A stretch of DNA of 64,000 nucleotides from Bradyrhizobium semiaridum. Its GTDB lineage: Bacteria > Pseudomonadota > Alphaproteobacteria > Rhizobiales > Xanthobacteraceae. The position numbers and the translations under genes are program-made. A model generated the notes under the pieces. The model was not told where the DNA came from. It was given only the letters and a program-made list of their open reading frames with translations, and did not search any database. This document shows positions 45,301 through 53,049 of the stretch, in pieces. Each line of letters begins with the position of its first letter. Positions within the stretch are counted from its first letter, which is position 1. Location: the NCBI RefSeq assembly GCF_020329505.1, contig NZ_JAGKJJ010000008.1:62001-126000 (forward strand). Direction: 5' to 3'.

Positions 45301-45610
45301 CGGCGGGATTGCTGTTGAGGTATTGGCCCTGCAGCGTCGCGGCATTGCGGGCCGAGATGGCGACGTCGAGCTGGAGGCCGGACTGCTCGGCGAAGGCCTC
45401 GAAGATGCCGGGGACGCCGCCCCAGGGATGTGGCTCGTACGGATTGGAGCCAGTCGTGTTCGCGAACGTGGTGCCCGGCACCGGCGCCGTCAGATCCCTG
45501 ACATTGTCCGAATTGTAGCTCATGACCGGATCGACGCGGCCGAACGTGAAGCTGTTGCCCACGAAGAGAATGGAGCCGCCGGAATCCAGCTGGATCGAGC
45601 TGTCAGTCAT
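42368..45610 (-). CDS. Giant RTX protein: SGNH hydrolase split by Calx-beta repeats, with VCBS/cadherin-like and RTX C-terminus
   Basis: The 1080-residue protein starts with half an SGNH hydrolase (residues 12-130), with nucleophile Ser20 in LFVGNSFTFG. Residues about 131-412 are Calx-beta sequence: a C-terminal half, one full repeat and an N-terminal half. The hydrolase then resumes (about 413-590) with ETWARPNM, and Asp554/His557 in WWDDNLHASKYGSYLSA complete the triad. VCBS/cadherin-like repeats follow (about 620-945), ending with RTX-like glycine-rich nonapeptides (GGNGQDVLLGG, LSGGSGPDHF). No signal peptide is present; RTX proteins usually leave by type I secretion, but no transporter is nearby. 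GGGAGGAAG precedes the ATG. Confidence 0.85.
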   Translation of the reverse strand: MTDSSIQLDSGGSILFVGNSFTFGRVDPVMSYNSDNVRDLTAPVPGTTFANTTGSNPYEPHPWGGVPGIFEAFAEQSGLQLDVAISARNAATLQGQYLNSNPAGWDLRGNVASQAWDTVVLQDNSTQALPSGSGSITFAAGSSTATLVIHPTADTTKETDETIGLQITADPSYRTSAGVVTGTILNDDPGGPVINPALPTVTLVASPGAVLEDGTQKLVYTSTRTGPTDTPLTIQFGAARDGSTAPSVNTSTGDFENFVNLFTTSFEANGQQTTGSMSFTSNSGSVVIPAGASSATLTLDPKADTTVENDESIRLTLSASATYNVGTQGTISATILNDDFAPGTDTSLPNISLSLAASAVYEDSSGNLVYQFTRSGPNTAPLTVNFSVSGTATLPGHDFTVTGANSFSTAGAANPDLQDFKTYAVKLAQYATTGAADGAVPANPHANAATEVYLYETWARPNMVTGAVVANTNDETGAVTNTATTAPEYYQSLEAMTADLRAAYEGLAAANPIFAGVAPVGAAFLAAVQNGTAIRNPYAPDAGTNGKVDLWWDDNLHASKYGSYLSALTLFGTLTGLDPRSLGAAEHAASDLGITPEVAAALQGVAAATLGFSLNAHWTAPGQVTELQGGVTGLLATAGSFGFSDSDIADTHTVTVTPLTPGSVGTFTAALHTDTTGDGTGGSVNWQYTVDNAAVAFLATGETRVEHFLVTLSDANGGLAQRDIAVTLNGSYNDAPVASNDTADAQAAGLSVAAPGVLGNDTDPEGDALVVSAVNGLAANVGIATAGTYGHLSLFSDGHYGYAADNSAALASAPTGSHLHDSFNYTVSDGNSTDTAALDITINRAPVANAEIAGVSRAGLVSGNVLANDSDPDGDAIAVAALNGGTLGQQVHGKYGWLTLSADGHYTYQSNGHLAALGVAQDRFTYQVTDAQGGISTASLTVTTAAPGQTYIAGTPGQTVSAGNGQTIVDGSLGHQTLSGGNGQDVLLGGPNDVLSGGSGPDHFVFQSDFGHNEIKDFGKPDVIELQASTFGSVANILAHYAVNDGHGNVVISDPHNADNTITVDHVNLSQLSANSFLLI

Positions 45611-45810
45611 GAACTTCCTCCCAACGATGAGCGGCCCAGACGCTCATCACATGATTGTTTTTGTTCGGTCTGACCCGCCGTCGCGATCTATGGCGCGTAT
45701 CGGGCGGGTTTAGCGCTGATGGCGGGGGCAGTTTCGATTTGCAGGCATGTGCCGAGCATTCAGAAGCAACAAAAACCACGTCGGACGTGATGTCAAATAT
45801 ATGAAAATGC

Positions 45811-45823
45811 GATATGCCATATC
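45811..45823. promoter_or_regulatory. Candidate LysR autoregulatory palindrome gatatg-c-catatc
   Basis: A 13-base palindrome with 6-base arms ends 2 bases before the preferred LysR start, in an AT-rich patch between the divergent RTX and LysR genes. It fits the T-N11-A pattern of LysR sites. Its position also argues against starting the LysR gene at the ATG of 45814. Confidence 0.45.
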
Positions 45824-45825
45824 TT

Positions 45826-46761
45826 ATGGATATGGAGCTCCGACACCTGCGCTACTTCCTGGCTGTTGCCGAAGCGGGGCATCTGACCCGCGCCGCGGCT
45901 CGCCTCAACATCCAGCAGCCGCCGCTCAGTCAGCAGATCAAGGCGCTGGAGAACCATCTCGGGGTGGCGCTGTTTCGTCGGCACGCCAAGGGCATGGCCC
46001 TGACCGAGAGCGGTGAACTCTTCCTCGAGGAGGCCCGGCGCATTCTCGACAGCACGGCCGTCATGGAGCAGCGCATGGCGCGTGTTGCGCAGGGCGTGCG
46101 CGGCCGTCTCGCGATCGCCTTCACCACCTCGGCGGCGGCCCATTTGTTGACGCCGCGCGTGCTGCGGCTGTTCCGCGGTCGCTATCCCGAGATCGAGTTG
46201 TCGCTCTCCGAGAACAGCGCAGCCGAGATCACCGAGCGAATTGCCGCGCGCGACCTGCATTGCGGTTTTCTACGCGTGCCGGTGGGGCGGCCGCCGGGCC
46301 TTGTGTTCCGAACGTTGTTGAAAGAACCGGTGCTCGTCGCGGCGCCGCTCGACCACCGCCTGGCGCAGAAGCCGCGCACCGGCAAGAACGCTGCGGTCGC
46401 GCTGAAGGATTTCCAGGACGAAAACCTGATTCTGGTGCGACGCGCCGGAGCGCCCGGGCTCTATGCCAACCTGCTGGCGCTGTGCGCGGAACGCGGAATC
46501 TGCCCGAACGTCGTGGCCGAAGTCGAACGCATGATGACCAATCTCAATCTGGTGGCGGCGGGGGCCGGGATTTCCGTCGTGCCGGCTTCGATGCAGCAGG
46601 TGCACGCAAAGACCGTCGCATACCGCCCGCTCGGCAAGAGCATCCACCTCAATGCGCCCCTGAACCTCGTATATCGGGCCGCCGACGAGACGGCCGCGAC
46701 CGGTTTTTTCGTCGACCTGGTGACATCAACCACCGCCGGCGATGACGGCGCGCGTTCCTGA
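45826..46761 (+). CDS. LysR family transcriptional regulator
   Basis: The 311-residue regulator begins MDMELRHLRYFLAVAEAGHL, with the standard LysR winged helix (LTRAAARLNIQQPPLSQQIKALE) and a periplasmic-binding-protein-like effector domain. It resembles the CatR/BenM branch (PPLSQQIKALENHLGVALFRRH), which often senses aromatic catabolites. It is divergent from the RTX protein gene and may control it. The start is taken at 45826 or 45832 because an upstream ATG lies within the palindrome. The ribosome binding site is weak for all. Confidence 0.9.
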   Translation: MDMELRHLRYFLAVAEAGHLTRAAARLNIQQPPLSQQIKALENHLGVALFRRHAKGMALTESGELFLEEARRILDSTAVMEQRMARVAQGVRGRLAIAFTTSAAAHLLTPRVLRLFRGRYPEIELSLSENSAAEITERIAARDLHCGFLRVPVGRPPGLVFRTLLKEPVLVAAPLDHRLAQKPRTGKNAAVALKDFQDENLILVRRAGAPGLYANLLALCAERGICPNVVAEVERMMTNLNLVAAGAGISVVPASMQQVHAKTVAYRPLGKSIHLNAPLNLVYRAADETAATGFFVDLVTSTTAGDDGARS

Positions 46762-46914
46762 GAAAGGTTCTGGCGCGTCGGGAGGGCTATCACAAAGGGC
46801 TATCGGCCGCGCCCCGTGGCTCGCCATGCCCCGGGGCCTTTGGGCGAGTGTTCGTACGATTTCGGAATAATAAAATAGTAACGCTGAGTTGCCCGACGTG
46901 TCAAGTCGCCATGT

Positions 46915-46964
46915 CAAATACCGGTAGCCGGCCTCCTTTGCATGGGGTTGTTTTTCGGTATTTG
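46915..46964. repeat. Inverted repeat caaataccg / cggtatttg
   Basis: Perfect 9-base arms at 46915-46923 and 46956-46964 are separated by 32 bases, located between the convergent LysR and AEC genes. It may be a bidirectional terminator or a degenerate repeat. Confidence 0.4.
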
Positions 46965-47022
46965 GCTGGAGAGGTGCTGTGGGGTCGGTCGCAAGACTGA
47001 ATCAGGCTGACTCCATCCCGCG

Positions 47023-47949
47023 TCAGGGGCCGACCAGGGCAATCGCGATCGGCATCGTGACTGCGGCCAGGATCGTCTGCAGCGTGATGATCTGGGCGAG
47101 CAGCGGCGCGTCGCCGCCCATCTGGCGGGCCAGCACATAGGCCGAGGGGGAGGTCGGGACGGCGCCGCAGGCCGCGACAATGGCGAGGTTGGAGCCGGTG
47201 ACGCCGAACCACACCGCGAGCGCGATGGTCAGCACGGGCATTAGCACCAGCTTCAGGAACAGTGCCACGCTGGCGGCGAGGCTGGGACGGAAGATGCCCT
47301 TCAGCTGCAATCCGGCGCCGGTTACCAGCAGGCCGATCGCCAGCGACGAGCCGCCGAGAGCATCGGCGACGTCATGCCAGAGTTTTGGCAACGGGATGTG
47401 CGTCAGGTTGATGGCGAGCCCGATGACGCAGGCCCAGATCAGCGGATTCTTCACGACTGTCATCACGATCGCCCCCGCCGACCGCTTTTCGGATGAGGCA
47501 TACTTCGCCAAGACCGCGACGCTGAACACGTTGACCAGCGGGATGATCGCGACCATCGCGACCGATGCCAGCGCGAGCCCGACCTTGCCGTAGAGATTGC
47601 CTGACACCGACAGCGCGACATAGGTCTGCCAGCGGATCGCGCCCTGGAAGATCGAGGTGAAGGCCGCCCCGTCGACCCCCGCGCGGGCGAGCGGGCCCCG
47701 CAAGCCGAGGCACAGCAGTGACATCACCAGCGCCGCGAGCAGCAGCGCACCGCCGACGCCGGCGATCGGCACCGTCGTCAGATTAGCCTTCACCAGGGTC
47801 TGCACCAGCAGCACCGGGAACAGCACGTAGTAGGTGAGCTGTTCCAGCCCGTGCCATTGCGTGTCGAGCCGCATCAGCGTGTGCCTCAGCACGACGCCGA
47901 GCACGATCAGCAGGAACACCGGCAGCAGCGCCGCGATCACCACCGCCAT
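47023..47949 (-). CDS. AEC family transporter (auxin efflux carrier type)
   Basis: The 308-residue membrane protein has about 10 helices in two five-helix halves and the AEC pattern LPVFLLIVLGVVLRH at the start and CGAVPTSPSAYVLARQMGGDA in the last third. Bacterial members export or exchange malate, other carboxylates or auxin-like compounds. Its ATG is separated from the ruvX stop by two bases (TGACCATG), so it is translationally coupled to ruvX, a pairing with no obvious functional reason. Confidence 0.9.
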   Translation of the reverse strand: MAVVIAALLPVFLLIVLGVVLRHTLMRLDTQWHGLEQLTYYVLFPVLLVQTLVKANLTTVPIAGVGGALLLAALVMSLLCLGLRGPLARAGVDGAAFTSIFQGAIRWQTYVALSVSGNLYGKVGLALASVAMVAIIPLVNVFSVAVLAKYASSEKRSAGAIVMTVVKNPLIWACVIGLAINLTHIPLPKLWHDVADALGGSSLAIGLLVTGAGLQLKGIFRPSLAASVALFLKLVLMPVLTIALAVWFGVTGSNLAIVAACGAVPTSPSAYVLARQMGGDAPLLAQIITLQTILAAVTMPIAIALVGP

Positions 47950-47951
47950 GG

Positions 47952-48434
47952 TCAGCGCGCTCCGCGCAGCTTGGCGAGCCGGTCCAGCGCGCCCTGCAGG
48001 ATGAAGATCGCGGCGTGCTCGTCGATCACCTCGGCACGCCGCGCCCGGCTGACATCCATCCCGATCAGCTCGCGCTCGACCGCGGCGGTCGAGAGCCGCT
48101 CGTCCCATAGCGCGATCGCCAGCGTGGTGAGGCCGGCGAGGTTGCGGGCAAAGGCCCGGGTCGATTGCGCGCGCGGGCCTTCGCTGCCGTCCATGTTGAT
48201 CGGCAGGCCGAGCACGAAGCCGACCGCACTGCGCTCGGCCGCAATCGCCAGCAGCCGCGCCGCGTCGGCCTTGAACGCCTTGCGCTTGACGGTCTCGACG
48301 CCGGCCGCAAGCCGCCGGTCCGGATCGGAGACGGCAACGCCGATGGTCTTGGTGCCGAGATCGAGGCCGACCAGCGCGCCGCGCTCGGGCCAGTGCGGTG
48401 CGGCTTCGATCAGGGGGAGGATGGGGGCGGGCAT
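47952..48434 (-). CDS. ruvX: RuvX/YqgF putative Holliday junction resolvase / pre-16S rRNA nuclease
   Basis: The 160-residue RNase H-like protein has [17 protein letters not shown] (first catalytic Asp), [29 protein letters not shown] and a C-terminal [15 protein letters not shown], the complete YqgF set. Family members trim the 5' end of 16S rRNA and resemble Holliday-junction resolvases. It starts a minus-strand pair with the AEC transporter; the next upstream region is a REP-like element. Confidence 0.95.
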   Translation of the reverse strand: MPAPILPLIEAAPHWPERGALVGLDLGTKTIGVAVSDPDRRLAAGVETVKRKAFKADAARLLAIAAERSAVGFVLGLPINMDGSEGPRAQSTRAFARNLAGLTTLAIALWDERLSTAAVERELIGMDVSRARRAEVIDEHAAIFILQGALDRLAKLRGAR

Positions 48435-48484
48435 GGCTCAGCGCATAACATCGCGATGCCAGAAGCGCAAAGCCCTGGCTTCAT

Positions 48485-48603
48485 CTCTCCCCATCGGGGA
48501 GAGGTCGATTTGCGCCAGCAAATCGGCTGAGGGGTTGGGTACTACCGAGGGACCGTAACCCCTCACCCGCGCCTTCGGCGCGACCTCTCCCAACGGGAGA
48601 GGT
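48485..48603. repeat. REP family E (ctctcccc ... gggagagg) inverted repeat
   Basis: The outer arms ctctccccatcggggagagg and cctctcccaacgggagaggt are inverted and each is itself hairpin-like. The inner segment includes cctcacccgcgccttcggcg. A related copy is at 54013-54142, and both contain the cgccttcggcg hairpin. Confidence 0.75.
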
Positions 48604-48627
48604 GGTCACCGTCATTCGCGGAGAGAT

Positions 48628-49563
48628 CTACCTGATCGCGATCGGGTTGATCATGCTCTGTACGCCGCCGCGCCAGCGCGGCTGTCCGAGCACGAACAGG
48701 AACTCGTAGCCCTTGTCCTTGGCGAGCTCGGCGGTGTCCATGTTCTCGAGGATGTAGGTGCCGTTCATCGCGAGCAGGATCTGGTGCACCTCGAACACGT
48801 TCGGGGATTCGAACGGCAGCACCTCGAGGCCCCAGGTGTCGGCGCCGACCGCGACCACGCCCTTGCCGGTGAGGTATTTCGCGCCATCGACGCCGAGTCC
48901 GGGTTCGCCGGCCGAGTAGCGCTTGTCGTCCTTGCCGATCAGGCTGAGCCAGCCGGTGTGGAAGATCACGACGTCGCCCTGGCGGATCTCGACGCCCTGC
49001 TTCTTGGCGGCTTCCTCGATCTCCTTGGTGTTGAAGGCGGTGCCTTCCTTGACGACGTCGGTGTTGAAATAGGCCGCCATATCGAGCAGCACGCCGCGGG
49101 TGACCATCGGCGGCACCTTCTCGATGCCGAGCTTCTTCAGCCCGTTGGGATCGGCGAAATCGCCGAGCTTGTTGCCGTTGTAATAGACGTGCTCGATGCC
49201 GAGATGGCCGAGGCCGTCGAGTTGGCTGCCGATGCCGACCCAGGTATCGAGGATGTCGTCGTTGTAGGTGGCCTTGTTCGGGCCGAGACCGGCAATGCCG
49301 GCCTGTCCGGGTTGCACGATGGTGATCTTGAAGGTCCGCGGCGGGTATGCCGGCGTCTTGGTGTCGACGGGAATGCCGAGCGCATAGGTCTTGCCGGTCT
49401 TCACCAGCGAGGCGGCTTTGACCACCAGCTCGGGCGTCATGTAGTTCGCCGCGCCGATCTCGTCGTTCGGGCCCCATTTCGATTTGGTCCAGTCCTGGGC
49501 GGCGGCGGTCTCCGGTATCCCCAACAAGGCAATCGAGCAGCACAAGACGAATGCGTTGCGCAT
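48628..49563 (-). CDS. Secreted cyclase/kynurenine formamidase-like protein
   Basis: The 311-residue protein has a signal peptide (FVLCCSIALLGIPETAAAQ) and the cyclase-family (PF04199-like) blocks: GSQLDGLGHLGIEHVYYNG, in place of the HxDxxxH metal motif, DVVIFHTGW and AVGADTWGLEVLP. The first metal histidine is Gln here, as in a large subset of the family. Members act as amidases or hydrolyses of cyclic substrates; this one is predicted to be periplasmic. GGGAGGAAC precedes ATG 49563. The substrate is unknown. Confidence 0.85.
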   Translation of the reverse strand: MRNAFVLCCSIALLGIPETAAAQDWTKSKWGPNDEIGAANYMTPELVVKAASLVKTGKTYALGIPVDTKTPAYPPRTFKITIVQPGQAGIAGLGPNKATYNDDILDTWVGIGSQLDGLGHLGIEHVYYNGNKLGDFADPNGLKKLGIEKVPPMVTRGVLLDMAAYFNTDVVKEGTAFNTKEIEEAAKKQGVEIRQGDVVIFHTGWLSLIGKDDKRYSAGEPGLGVDGAKYLTGKGVVAVGADTWGLEVLPFESPNVFEVHQILLAMNGTYILENMDTAELAKDKGYEFLFVLGQPRWRGGVQSMINPIAIR

Positions 49564-49874
49564 CGCAGTTCCTCCCAAAGCTTCACGTTGTGGTTATGAG
49601 CTAGCGTTTCATCCTAACGCAGCAGGGATATCGCTCAAAGAAGGCTATTGCCGAGGCGGCGGCGCATCGCAGCGGCACTCTCTGCGACAAATTGTCCTTC
49701 AGCTGTCGCGCTGTCTTCACAGGAATCGTGCTCTCGAAATCCGGGAATAGAGGCTGGAATATTATTTCAGGTTGTGACCTCGACAACACCCGCCTGGTTT
49801 CGACTGTGCGACGCTTACGACGGGTACGATCCTGCAGCGCAAAGTTCATTTCTTGACCTTGAGCGGAGACCACC
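49564..49874. other. Gap between cyclase gene and protease-nuclease gene
   Basis: About 310 bases separate the two divergent genes and should contain both promoters. It holds AT-richer stretches (ggaatattatttcagg) and ends with the ribosome binding site GCGGAGACC. I found no convincing gene or repeat in it. Confidence 0.4.
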
Positions 49875-52034
49875 ATGCTGATCAAGCCGACCCTCATTGC
49901 CAATTCGGAGCAACGGTTGAAGCAGGCGAATTTCTCGCCGGCCGAGCTGAACCGAAAGCTCGGTGACGGCCCGATCAAGATGTCGGTCGAGAGGAAGCAA
50001 CTGCGCCAGCGCCAGCTCCTGGAGCAGACCGACAACCCGGCGATGGTCCAGCTCGGGCTGGAACGGATCATTCAGGGCAACGACCTCGACAGCATCAACT
50101 ACCTGGCCAAGGGGATGCAGGCGTCGCGCCCGATCTGCCGTATTCAGCTCAAGGACACGCGCGGGAATCTGGTCGGTTATGCAAGCGGATTCTTGATCGG
50201 GCCCGGCCTGCTGATGACCAATCACCATGTGTTCGGCAAGCCCGCGGACGCCACCACCTCGATCGCCGATTTCGACTACGAGCTCGACATCCAGGGCATG
50301 GAGCGCACGCCGGTTCGGTTCGGCTTTCAGCCCGAGAAGTTCTTCTACACCAATGACCGGCTCGACTATTCGATCGTGGCTGTGGCGCCGACGTCGCAGG
50401 CGGGGGGACGCGATCTCGCCGAGTGGGGATGGCTGCCGCTCAGCGGGGAGCCCGGCAAGGGCGATCCCGGTGAATATCTCACCATCATCCAGCATCCTGG
50501 CGGCCAGCCCAAGCAGGTCTGCGTGCGCGAGAACAAGCTGCTGAAATATGTCGGCGACTTCGTCTGGTACATGACGGACACCAACGGCGGCTCCTCGGGA
50601 TCTCCTGCCTTCAACCGGTTCTGGCAGGTGATCGCCCTGCATCACAGCGGCGTGCCGAAGAAGGATTCCCAGGGACGCACTCTGACCAAGGACGGCAAGG
50701 TCTGGGATGCCTCGATGGACGAGACGCTGATCGACTGGGAGGCGAATGAGGGGACGCGGATCAGCTCGATCGTGGCCGACCTCAAGGTCGCCGTCGGCTC
50801 CAATCCCGTCATCAAGCCCGTGCTGGATCAGGTCGCGCCGCCGGTCGCCGTTCCTGCCGGCGAGAAGTCCGTGGTTCCGATCGAGCCGGTGCTGTTCGGC
50901 AGCGGCGCATGGCTCGAGCAGACCGGCGATGCCACCTCGCTCGTGGTCCCCATTCGGGTCCCGATGCCGCTGATCAAGCGGCAGGTCGTGGTGCCTCTGC
51001 CATCCGCCGCGGCGGCCGCTCCGGGGCAGCCGCCGATCGTGGCTGCCGGGCCGCGCGTCGGTGCCGCCACCGGCATGGTGATGGAAGCCGTGCATATCGA
51101 TCAAAGCACGCTCGGCTCGCGGCCCGGCTACAAGCCGAACTTCATCGGCAGCGGCAAGCTGTCGGTGCCGTTGCCGAAGATTCCGGCCGGGCTCAAGTCG
51201 AAGGTGGCGACGCTGAAGGGCAAATCGGGACAGTCCGAGCTGAAATACTTCAACTACAGCGTGGTGATGAACAAGGAGCGCAAGTTCGCCTTCTTCAGTT
51301 GCGTCAACATCGACGGCGCCAAGCAGCAGGATGTCGGCAAGCGCGAAGGCGACCGCTGGCTGCGCGATCCCCGCATCGACGAGGCGTTCCAGATCGGCGA
51401 CGAGTTCTACAAGAAGCAGGCCACCCTCGAGGCGGATCGCAGCGCCAATCCGTTCGATCGCGGCCATCTGGTCCGTCGGCTCGACGCCACCTGGGGCGAT
51501 ACGGTTGACGACGCCAAGGCGCATGGCGACGATTCATTCCACTTCACCAACTGCTCGCCGCAATTCTTCTCGTTCAACCAGGGCAAGCAATTGTGGGCCG
51601 GCCTGGAAGACTATACGCGCGACGTGCTGCTGAAGAACGAGGAGAAGGGCATCGTCATGAACGGGCCGGTGTTCGACGGCCCCGACGCCGACGGCGGCGA
51701 CCTGCCCAATCCGTCCGGCCGGCCGCACAAGGATCCCAGCTTCGGCGGCGTCCAGATTCCGAAATATTTCTGGAAGATCCTGATTACCAAGGATGACGAT
51801 GACAGCGGCCTGAAAGCCGCCGCGTTCCTGATGAGCCAGCGCGACCTGATCATGGACATCGATCGGATCCAGGAGAAGCTGTCGGAGGCCGACGTCAAGG
51901 TGTTCCAGGTCTCGATCGCGGATTTGACGAAACTGACCAAGCTCGATTTCGGCAATCTCGATTCCGTCGATACCCACGAGGCGACCGCCGTCGGGCCGCG
52001 CCGGATCGAGACGTTCGATGACATCCGGATCTAG
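49875..52034 (+). CDS. Trypsin-like serine protease fused to DNA/RNA non-specific endonuclease
   Basis: The 719-residue protein has two catalytic domains. The first, about 85-305, is a trypsin-like fold with His118 in TNHHVF, Asp164 in RLDYSIVAV and nucleophile Ser241 in GGSSGSPAF. The second, about 450-690, is a NUC/EndoG-like nuclease with Asp528-Arg-Gly-His531 (FDRGHL), then FTNCSPQFFSFNQGKQLWAGLE, the Mg-binding Asn block. A Pro/Ala/Val-rich linker (about 315-420) joins them. No signal peptide or membrane helix is visible. The layout suggests that proteolysis may control the nuclease, as in conflict or defense effectors, but no partner gene is evident. Confidence 0.9.
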   Translation: MLIKPTLIANSEQRLKQANFSPAELNRKLGDGPIKMSVERKQLRQRQLLEQTDNPAMVQLGLERIIQGNDLDSINYLAKGMQASRPICRIQLKDTRGNLVGYASGFLIGPGLLMTNHHVFGKPADATTSIADFDYELDIQGMERTPVRFGFQPEKFFYTNDRLDYSIVAVAPTSQAGGRDLAEWGWLPLSGEPGKGDPGEYLTIIQHPGGQPKQVCVRENKLLKYVGDFVWYMTDTNGGSSGSPAFNRFWQVIALHHSGVPKKDSQGRTLTKDGKVWDASMDETLIDWEANEGTRISSIVADLKVAVGSNPVIKPVLDQVAPPVAVPAGEKSVVPIEPVLFGSGAWLEQTGDATSLVVPIRVPMPLIKRQVVVPLPSAAAAAPGQPPIVAAGPRVGAATGMVMEAVHIDQSTLGSRPGYKPNFIGSGKLSVPLPKIPAGLKSKVATLKGKSGQSELKYFNYSVVMNKERKFAFFSCVNIDGAKQQDVGKREGDRWLRDPRIDEAFQIGDEFYKKQATLEADRSANPFDRGHLVRRLDATWGDTVDDAKAHGDDSFHFTNCSPQFFSFNQGKQLWAGLEDYTRDVLLKNEEKGIVMNGPVFDGPDADGGDLPNPSGRPHKDPSFGGVQIPKYFWKILITKDDDDSGLKAAAFLMSQRDLIMDIDRIQEKLSEADVKVFQVSIADLTKLTKLDFGNLDSVDTHEATAVGPRRIETFDDIRI

Positions 52035-52055
52035 CAGGGGCCGGTCGCCGCCATC

Positions 52056-52946
52056 TCAGGCGGCGATGACGCGCTCATCGCCGCCGAGGCAGGCCGCAAA
52101 TCCCTGCAGCGCGCTGTACTGATGCGCGGTGCGGCGCCGGATGAACAGCGTCTCGACCCGTGCGTGCTGCTCCTTGAGTTTGTGGATGTTGATCTCGCGA
52201 TGGACGTGATCGCGTTCGACCACGGCACGCGGCAGCATGGTCACGCCCATGTCGGCGGCGACGCAGCCGATCATGCCGTCCAGCGTGCCGAACTCGAGGC
52301 GGACTGCCGAGGGCCAGCCGAATTCGGCCAGCACCTGCTCGAGACGCTGGCGGTAGGTGCAGCCGGTGCGGAAGACGAGAACCGTCGGTCCCGATTCCGG
52401 CGTCCCGGCGCGCAGCGCGGCGAGCGAGGTCCAGCGCTTGGCGGTGACCAGCACCAGCTCCTCGCTGAATGCGACCGTCGATGTCAGCTCGGCGTGCTCG
52501 ATCGGAGCGGCGACGAAGGCGCCGTCGAGCGAGCCGTCGAGCACCGCGGCGACGAGATCGGCGGTCGGCGCGGTGCGCAGCGTCAGCCGTACGGCGGGAT
52601 AGCGGCGATGGAAGTCGGTGAGCAGGGCCGGCAGCCGCACCGCCGCCGTGGTCTCCATCGAGCCAATCGACAGCGGCCCCTTCGGCTCGCCATCGTCGCG
52701 CGCGGCGAGCACGGCCTCGCGCGACAGCGCCGCCATCCGTTGCGCGTAGGGCAGCAGGCGGCGGCCGGCGCCGGTCAGCGTCATGCCGCGGCTGTGCCGC
52801 TCGAACAGGGCGGTGCCGATCTCGGCTTCCAGCGCCTTGATGCGCTGGGTAACGTTGGACTGCACCGTATTGAGCTCTTCGGCGGCGCGGGTGATGCCGC
52901 CGAGCTGCGCAACCGCTGAGAAGGTGAGGAGATCGGTCAATTCCAT
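52056..52946 (-). CDS. LysR family transcriptional regulator
   Basis: The 296-residue LysR protein starts MELTDLLTFSAVAQLGGITRAAEEL with the standard winged helix (LNTVQSNVTQRIKALEAEIG) and a ligand-binding domain containing a cysteine in FRTGCTYRQRLEQ. It is divergent from the two nitronate monooxygenase genes, so it probably regulates them. GGAGTTCGCG precedes the ATG. Confidence 0.92.
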   Translation of the reverse strand: MELTDLLTFSAVAQLGGITRAAEELNTVQSNVTQRIKALEAEIGTALFERHSRGMTLTGAGRRLLPYAQRMAALSREAVLAARDDGEPKGPLSIGSMETTAAVRLPALLTDFHRRYPAVRLTLRTAPTADLVAAVLDGSLDGAFVAAPIEHAELTSTVAFSEELVLVTAKRWTSLAALRAGTPESGPTVLVFRTGCTYRQRLEQVLAEFGWPSAVRLEFGTLDGMIGCVAADMGVTMLPRAVVERDHVHREINIHKLKEQHARVETLFIRRRTAHQYSALQGFAACLGGDERVIAA

Positions 52947-53049
52947 CGCGAACTCCGTTTCATATTAGAGATGGTAGCGTTCTCTAGTATTTATTTTCCG
53001 AGAATGTTAGGCGCGCTTAGGCTTGAAGTCCAGAACAGGGAGCAAACGC

